In this document: positions 54,101 through 63,100 of the stretch, one piece after another | Layout: each line of letters begins with the position of its first letter | How positions within the stretch are numbered: position 1 is the first letter of the stretch | Notes under the pieces: model-generated | Seen by the model: only the letters and a program-made list of their open reading frames with translations | Told to the model about the DNA's origin: nothing | Database searches by the model: none | Assembly: GCA_958296025.1 (NCBI GenBank) | Contig: OY282430.1 | Coordinates: 2,852,001 to 2,916,000, forward strand | Origin: an uncultured Pseudomonadales bacterium | Lineage (GTDB): Bacteria; Pseudomonadota; Gammaproteobacteria; Pseudomonadales; Azotimanducaceae | Direction: 5' to 3' | Length of the DNA stretch: 64,000 nucleotides | Position numbers and translations under genes: made by a program

Positions 54101-57100
54101 CGTGAAGGTCTCGCTCCCGCTCGCCGCGCCGGCGTCGATCGTAATGTCGAACGCCGTCACCGCGGCGAAGTCCACCGCCGTCGCCGTCCCGCTCCCCGAC
54201 ACGCTCACCCGAACCGTCTTCGCCTCGGCGAACCGGGTCGTCCCGTCCACCGTCGCCGTTACCTTGATCGGGGTGGCCCCGTCCCCCTCGCCCACCGCGC
54301 CGTCGTCCACCGTCAGCGTGATCGAGGTCGGCGCGTCGTCGTCGTCCGTGATGGTCCCCGTCCCGGTACCCGTCGAGATCGTCGCGTTCGCCGCGCCGCT
54401 CAGGGTCACCACCACCGTCTCGTTCGACTCGTCCAGCGCGTCGCCCGTCACCGACACCGTGACGCTCTTCGACCTGTCCCCCGCCGCGAACGTCAGGGTC
54501 CCGGCCGCGACGGCCGCGTAGTCCGTCCCCGAGTCGGCCGTGCCCGTGCCCGCGTCCGCGTAGTTCACCGTCACCTGCTTGCCGCTCGCCGCGCTCAGCG
54601 ACGCCGTGAACGTCAGGGACGCCGTGTCGCCGCTGTTCCCCTCCGCGACGCTCGGCGAGTCGATCGAAACCGTCGGCGGGTCGTCGTCGTCCGCGATGGT
54701 CAGCGCCACGCCGTCCGAGTCCTGGGCGATCCCCTGGGAGTTGGCCGCCACGCCCGTCACCGTCACCGCGCGGTCCGCCTCGTCCAGGCTGTTGTCCACC
54801 GCCGTGATCGTCACCGTCGAGCTCGACGTCGACCCGGCCGCCACCGTCAGCGTCGTCCCGCTCAGCGTCGTCCCCGCGGGCGGCGTCAGCGTCACCGTCG
54901 TCGCCGCGCTCGAGGGGTGGCTCAGCGACGCCGACACCGCGGTCGAGTTGCCGGACCCGCTCTCGTTGACGGAGGCCGCCGCCACCGCCAGCGTCACCGT
55001 CGGCGCGTCGTCGTCGTCCGTGACGGTCCCCGTGCCGGTCGCCGCGCTCGACGAGAGCGTCGCGTTGGTCGCGCCGCTCAGGGTCAGCACGACGGTCTCG
55101 TCCGGCTCGTCCGTCGCGTCGCCCGTCACCGACACCGTGACGGTCTTCGACGTCTCCCCCGCCGCGAACGTCAGCGTCCCGCCCGCGACGGCCGAGTAGT
55201 CCGTCCCGGACGTGGCCGTGCCGGTCCCGGCGTCGGCGTAGGCCACCGTCACCCGCAGCCCGCTCGCCGGGGACAGGGTGACCGTGAAGTCCAGGTCCGC
55301 CGTGTCGCCGGCGGCCCCCTCCGCGACGCTCGGCGAGCTGATCGAAACCGTCGACGCCCCGTCGTCGTCCGTGATGGTCCCCGTGCCGGTCGCCGTGCCG
55401 AGCGTCGCGTTGTTCGGGGAGCTCAGGGTCAGCACGACGGTCTCGTCCTGCTCGTCCGTCGCGTCGCCCGTCACCGACACCGTGACCGTCTTGCTGGTGT
55501 CCCCCGCCGCGAACGTCAGCGTGCCGCCGGTGATCGCCGTGTAGTCGGTCCCGGAAGTGGCGGTGCCGCCAGTCCCCTCCGCCCAGTCCACCGTCACCTG
55601 CTTGCCGCTCGCCGCGCTCAGCGACGCCGTGAACGTCAGGGACGCCGTGCCGCTGTCCCCCTCCGCCACGTTCGGCGAGTTGATCGAAACCGTCGGCGCG
55701 TCGTCGTCGTCCGTGATGGTCCCCGTCCCGGTCGCCGCGCTCGACAGCGTCGCGTTGTTCGGGGCGCTCAGGGTCACCAGGACGGTCTCGTCCGGCTCGT
55801 CCGTCGCGTCGCCCGTCACCGACACCGTGACGCTCTTCGACCTGTCCCCCGCCGCGAACGTCAGGGTCCCGGCCGCGACGGCCGAGTAGTCCGTCCCGGA
55901 CGTGGCCGTGCCGGTCCCGGCGTCGGCGTAGTTCACCGTCACCTGCTTGCCGCTCGCCGCGCTCAGCGACGCCGTGAACGTCAGGGACGCCGTGTCGCCG
56001 CTGTTCCCCTCCGCGACGCTCGGCGAGTCGATCGAAACCGTCGGCGGGTCGTCGTCGTCCGCGATGGTCAGCGCCACGCCGTCCGAGTCCTGGGCGATCC
56101 CCTGGGAGTTGGCCGCCACGCCCGTCACCGTCACCGCGCGGTCCGCCTCGTCCAGGCTGTTGTCCACCGCCGTGATCGTCACCGTCGAGCTCGACGTCGA
56201 CCCCGCCGCCACCGTCAGCGTCGTCCCGCTCAGCGTCGTCCCCGCGGGCGGCGTCAGCGTCACCGTCGTCGCCGCGCTCGAGGGGTGGCTCAGCGACGCC
56301 GACACCGCGGTCGAGTTGCCGGACCCGCTCTCGTTGACGGAGGCCGCCGCCACCGCCAGCGTCACCGTCGGCGCGTCGTCGTCGTCCGTGACGGTCCCCG
56401 TGCCGGTCGCCGCGCTCGACGAGAGCGTCGCGTTGGTCGCGCCGCTCAGGGTCAGCACGACGGTCTCGTCCGGCTCGTCCGTCGCGTCGCCCGTCACCGA
56501 CACCGTGACGGTCTTCGACGTCTCCCCCGCCGCGAACGTCAGCGTCCCGCCCGCGACGGCCGAGTAGTCCGTCCCGGACGTGGCCGTGCCGGTCCCGGCG
56601 TCGGCGTAGGCCACCGTCACCCGCAGCCCGCTCGCCGGGGACAGGGTGACCGTGAAGTCCAGGTCCGCCGTGTCGCCGGCGGCCCCCTCCGCGACGCTCG
56701 GCGAGCTGATCGAAACCGTCGACGCCCCGTCGTCGTCCGTGATGGTCCCCGTGCCGGTCGCCGTGCCGAGCGTCGCGTTGTTCGGGGAGCTCAGGGTCAG
56801 CACGACGGTCTCGTCCTGCTCGTCCGTCGCGTCGCCCGTCACCGACACCGTGACCGTCTTGCTGGTGTCCCCCGCCGCGAACGTCAGCGTGCCGCCGGTG
56901 ATCGCCGTGTAGTCGGTCCCGGAAGTGGCGGTGCCGCCAGTCCCCTCCGCCCAGTCCACCGTCACCTGCTTGCCGCTCGCCGCGCTCAGCGACGCCGTGA
57001 ACGTCAGGGACGCCGTGCCGCTGTCCCCCTCCGCCACGTTCGGCGAGTTGATCGAAACCGTCGGCGCGTCGTCGTCGTCCGTGATGGTCCCCGTCCCGGT

Positions 57101-60100
57101 CGCCGCGCTCGACAGCGTCGCGTTGTTCGGGGCGCTCAGGGTCACCAGGACGGTCTCGTCCGGCTCGTCCGTCGCGTCGCCCGTCACCGACACCGTGACG
57201 CTCTTCGACCTGTCCCCCGCCGCGAACGTCAGGGTCCCGGCCGCGACGGCCGAGTAGTCCGTCCCGGACGTGGCCGTGCCGGTCCCGGCGTCGGCGTAGT
57301 TCACCGTCACCTGCTTGCCGCTCGCCGCGCTCAGCGACGCCGTGAACGTCAGGGACGCCGTGTCGCCGCTGTTCCCCTCCGCGACGCTCGGCGAGTCGAT
57401 CGAAACCGTCGGCGGGTCGTCGTCGTCCGCGATGGTCAGCGCCACGCCGTCCGAGTCCTGGGCGATCCCCTGGGAGTTGGCCGCCACGCCCGTCACCGTC
57501 ACCGCGCGGTCCGCCTCGTCCAGGCTGTTGTCCACCGCCGTGATCGTCACCGTCGAGCTCGACGTCGACCCCGCCGCCACCGTCAGCGTCGTCCCGCTCA
57601 GCGTCGTCCCCGCGGGCGGCGTCAGCGTCACCGTCGTCGCCGCGCTCGAGGGGTGGCTCAGCGACGCCGACACCGCGGTCGAGTTGCCGGACCCGCTCTC
57701 GTTGACGGAGGCCGCCGCCACCGCCAGCGTCACCGTCGGCGCGTCGTCGTCGTCCGTGACGGTCCCCGTGCCGGTCGCCGCGCTCGACGAGAGCGTCGCG
57801 TTGGTCGCGCCGCTCAGGGTCAGCACGACGGTCTCGTCCGGCTCGTCCGTCGCGTCGCCCGTCACCGACACCGTGACGGTCTTCGACGTCTCCCCCGCCG
57901 CGAACGTCAGCGTCCCGCCCGCGACGGCCGAGTAGTCCGTCCCGGACGTGGCCGTGCCGGTCCCGGCGTCGGCGTAGGCCACCGTCACCCGCAGCCCGCT
58001 CGCCGGGGACAGGGTGACCGTGAAGTCCAGGTCCGCCGTGTCGCCGGCGGCCCCCTCCGCGACGCTCGGCGAGCTGATCGAAACCGTCGACGCCCCGTCG
58101 TCGTCCGTGATGGTCCCCGTGCCGGTCGCCGTGCCGAGCGTCGCGTTGTTCGGGGAGCTCAGGGTCAGCACGACGGTCTCGTCCTGCTCGTCCGTCGCGT
58201 CGCCCGTCACCGACACCGTGACCGTCTTGCTGGTGTCCCCCGCCGCGAACGTCAGCGTGCCGCCGGTGATCGCCGTGTAGTCGGTCCCGGAAGTGGCGGT
58301 GCCGCCAGTCCCCTCCGCCCAGTCCACCGTCACCTGCTTGCCGCTCGCCGCGCTCAGCGACGCCGTGAACGTCAGGGACGCCGTGCCGCTGTCCCCCTCC
58401 GCCACGTTCGGCGAGTTGATCGAAACCGTCGGCGCGTCGTCGTCGTCCGTGATGGTCCCCGTCCCGGTCGCCGCGCTCGACAGCGTCGCGTTGTTCGGGG
58501 CGCTCAGGGTCACCAGGACGGTCTCGTCCGGCTCGTCCGTCGCGTCGCCCGTCACCGACACCGTGACGCTCTTCGACCTGTCCCCCGCCGCGAACGTCAG
58601 GGTCCCGGCCGCGACGGCCGAGTAGTCCGTCCCGGACGTGGCCGTGCCGGTCCCGGCGTCGGCGTAGTTCACCGTCACCTGCTTGCCGCTCGCCGCGCTC
58701 AGCGACGCCGTGAACGTCAGGGACGCCGTGTCGCCGCTGTTCCCCTCCGCGACGCTCGGCGAGTCGATCGAAACCGTCGGCGGGTCGTCGTCGTCCGCGA
58801 TGGTCAGCGCCACGCCGTCCGAGTCCTGGGCGATCCCCTGGGAGTTGGCCGCCACGCCCGTCACCGTCACCGCGCGGTCCGCCTCGTCCAGGCTGTTGTC
58901 CACCGCCGTGATCGTCACCGTCGAGCTCGACGTCGACCCCGCCGCCACCGTCAGCGTCGTCCCGCTCAGCGTCGTCCCCGCGGGCGGCGTCAGCGTCACC
59001 GTCGTCGCCGCGCTCGAGGGGTGGCTCAGCGACGCCGACACCGCGGTCGAGTTGCCGGACCCGCTCTCGTTGACGGAGGCCGCCGCCACCGCCAGCGTCA
59101 CCGTCGGCGCGTCGTCGTCGTCCGTGACGGTCCCCGTGCCGGTCGCCGCGCTCGACGAGAGCGTCGCGTTGGTCGCGCCGCTCAGGGTCAGCACGACGGT
59201 CTCGTCCGGCTCGTCCGTCGCGTCGCCCGTCACCGACACCGTGACGGTCTTCGACGTCTCCCCCGCCGCGAACGTCAGCGTCCCGCCCGCGACGGCCGAG
59301 TAGTCCGTCCCGGACGTGGCCGTGCCGGTCCCGGCGTCGGCGTAGGCCACCGTCACCCGCAGCCCGCTCGCCGGGGACAGGGTGACCGTGAAGTCCAGGT
59401 CCGCCGTGTCGCCGGCGGCCCCCTCCGCGACGCTCGGCGAGCTGATCGAAACCGTCGACGCCCCGTCGTCGTCCGTGATGGTCCCCGTGCCGGTCGCCGT
59501 GCCGAGCGTCGCGTTGTTCGGGGAGCTCAGGGTCAGCACGACGGTCTCGTCCTGCTCGTCCGTCGCGTCGCCCGTCACCGACACCGTGACCGTCTTGCTG
59601 GTGTCCCCCGCCGCGAACGTCAGCGTGCCGCCGGTGATCGCCGTGTAGTCGGTCCCGGAAGTGGCGGTGCCGCCAGTCCCCTCCGCCCAGTCCACCGTCA
59701 CCTGCTTGCCGCTCGCCGCGCTCAGCGACGCCGTGAACGTCAGGGACGCCGTGCCGCCGGCGGCCCCCTCCGCCACGTTCGGCGAGTTGATCGAAACCGT
59801 CGGCGCGTCGTCGTCGTCCGTGATGGTCCCCGTCCCGGTCGCCGCGCTCGACAGCGTCGCGTTGTTCGGGGCGCTCAGGGTCACCAGGACGGTCTCGTCC
59901 GGCTCGTCCGTCGCGTCGCCCGTCACCGACACCGTGACGCTCTTCGACCTGTCCCCCGCCGCGAACGTCAGGGTCCCGGCCGCGACGGCCGAGTAGTCCG
60001 TCCCGGACGTGGCCGTGCCGGTCCCGGCGTCGGCGTAGTTCACCGTCACCTGCTTGCCGCTCGCCGCGCTCAGCGACGCCGTGAACGTCAGGGACGCCGT

Positions 60101-63100
60101 GTCGCCGCTGTTCCCCTCCGCGACGCTCGGCGAGTCGATCGAAACCGTCGGCGGGTCGTCGTCGTCCGCGATGGTCAGCGCCACGCCGTCCGAGTCCTGG
60201 GCGATCCCCTGGGAGTTGGCCGCCACGCCCGTCACCGTCACCGCGCGGTCCGCCTCGTCCAGGCTGTTGTCCACCGCCGTGATCGTCACCGTCGAGCTCG
60301 ACGTCGACCCCGCCGCCACCGTCAGCGTCGTCCCGCTCAGCGTCGTCCCCGCGGGCGGCGTCAGCGTCACCGTCGTCGCCGCGCTCGAGGGGTGGCTCAG
60401 CGACGCCGACACCGCGGTCGAGTTGCCGGACCCGCTCTCGTTGACGGAGGCCGCCGCCACCGCCAGCGTCACCGTCGGCGCGTCGTCGTCGTCCGTGACG
60501 GTCCCCGTGCCGGTCGCCGCGCTCGACGAGAGCGTCGCGTTGGTCGCGCCGCTCAGGGTCAGCACGACGGTCTCGTCCGGCTCGTCCGTCGCGTCGCCCG
60601 TCACCGACACCGTGACGGTCTTCGACGTCTCCCCCGCCGCGAACGTCAGCGTCCCGCCCGCGACGGCCGAGTAGTCCGTCCCGGACGTGGCCGTGCCGGT
60701 CCCGGCGTCGGCGTAGGCCACCGTCACCCGCAGCCCGCTCGCCGGGGACAGGGTGACCGTGAAGTCCAGGTCCGCCGTGTCGCCGGCGGCCCCCTCCGCG
60801 ACGCTCGGCGAGCTGATCGAAACCGTCGACGCCCCGTCGTCGTCCGTGATGGTCCCCGTGCCGGTCGCCGTGCCGAGCGTCGCGTTGTTCGGGGAGCTCA
60901 GGGTCAGCACGACGGTCTCGTCCTGCTCGTCCGTCGCGTCGCCCGTCACCGACACCGTGACCGTCTTGCTGGTGTCCCCCGCCGCGAACGTCAGCGTGCC
61001 GCCGGTGATCGCCGTGTAGTCGGTCCCGGAAGTGGCGGTGCCGCCAGTCCCCTCCGCCCAGTCCACCGTCACCTGCTTGCCGCTCGCCGCGCTCAGCGAC
61101 GCCGTGAACGTCAGGGACGCCGTGCCGCTGTCCCCCTCCGCCACGTTCGGCGAGTTGATCGAAACCGTCGGCGCGTCGTCGTCGTCCGTGATGGTCCCCG
61201 TCCCGGTCGCCGCGCTCGACAGCGTCGCGTTGTTCGGGGCGCTCAGGGTCACCAGGACGGTCTCGTCCGGCTCGTCCGTCGCGTCGCCCGTCACCGACAC
61301 CGTGACGCTCTTCGACCTGTCCCCCGCCGCGAACGTCAGGGTCCCGGCCGCGACGGCCGAGTAGTCCGTCCCGGACGTGGCCGTGCCGGTCCCGGCGTCG
61401 GCGTAGTTCACCGTCACCTGCTTGCCGCTCGCCGCGCTCAGCGACGCCGTGAACGTCAGGGACGCCGTGTCGCCGCTGTTCCCCTCCGCGACGCTCGGCG
61501 AGTCGATCGAAACCGTCGGCGGGTCGTCGTCGTCCGCGATGGTCAGCGCCACGCCGTCCGAGTCCTGGGCGATCCCCTGGGAGTTGGCCGCCACGCCCGT
61601 CACCGTCACCGCGCGGTCCGCCTCGTCCAGGCTGTTGTCCACCGCCGTGATCGTCACCGTCGAGCTCGACGTCGACCCCGCCGCCACCGTCAGCGTCGTC
61701 CCGCTCAGCGTCGTCCCCGCGGGCGGCGTCAGCGTCACCGTCGTCGCCGCGCTCGAGGGGTGGCTCAGCGACGCCGACACCGCGGTCGAGTTGCCGGACC
61801 CGCTCTCGTTGACGGAGGCCGCCGCCACCGCCAGCGTCACCGTCGGCGCGTCGTCGTCGTCCGTGACGGTCCCCGTGCCGGTCGCCGCGCTCGACGAGAG
61901 CGTCGCGTTGGTCGCGCCGCTCAGGGTCAGCACGACGGTCTCGTCCGGCTCGTCCGTCGCGTCGCCCGTCACCGACACCGTGACGGTCTTCGACGTCTCC
62001 CCCGCCGCGAACGTCAGCGTCCCGCCCGCGACGGCCGAGTAGTCCGTCCCGGACGTGGCCGTGCCGGTCCCGGCGTCGGCGTAGGCCACCGTCACCCGCA
62101 GCCCGCTCGCCGGGGACAGGGTGACCGTGAAGTCCAGGTCCGCCGTGTCGCCGGCGGCCCCCTCCGCGACGCTCGGCGAGCTGATCGAAACCGTCGACGC
62201 CCCGTCGTCGTCCGTGATGGTCCCCGTGCCGGTCGCCGTGCCGAGCGTCGCGTTGTTCGGGGAGCTCAGGGTCAGCACGACGGTCTCGTCCTGCTCGTCC
62301 GTCGCGTCGCCCGTCACCGACACCGTGACCGTCTTGCTGGTGTCCCCCGCCGCGAACGTCAGCGTGCCGCCGGTGATCGCCGTGTAGTCGGTCCCGGAAG
62401 TGGCGGTGCCGCCAGTCCCCTCCGCCCAGTCCACCGTCACCTGCTTGCCGCTCGCCGCGCTCAGCGACGCCGTGAACGTCAGGGACGCCGTGCCGCCGGC
62501 GGCCCCCTCCGCCACGTTCGGCGAGTTGATCGAAACCGTCGGCGCGTCGTCGTCGTCCGTGATGGTCCCCGTCCCGGTCGCCGCGCTCGACAGCGTCGCG
62601 TTGTTCGGGGCGCTCAGGGTCACCAGGACGGTCTCGTCCGGCTCGTCCGTCGCGTCGCCCGTCACCGACACCGTGACGCTCTTCGACCTGTCCCCCGCCG
62701 CGAACGTCAGGGTCCCGGCCGCGACGGCCGAGTAGTCCGTCCCGGACGTGGCCGTGCCGGTCCCGGCGTCGGCGTAGTTCACCGTCACCTGCTTGCCGCT
62801 CGCCGCGCTCAGCGACGCCGTGAACGTCAGGGACGCCGTGTCGCCGCTGTTCCCCTCCGCGACGCTCGGCGAGTCGATCGAAACCGTCGGCGGGTCGTCG
62901 TCGTCCGCGATGGTCAGCGCCACGCCGTCCGAGTCCTGGGCGATCCCCTGGGAGTTGGCCGCCACGCCCGTCACCGTCACCGCGCGGTCCGCCTCGTCCA
63001 GGCTGTTGTCCACCGCCGTGATCGTCACCGTCGAGCTCGACGTCGACCCCGCCGCCACCGTCAGCGTCGTCCCGCTCAGCGTCGTCCCCGCGGGCGGCGT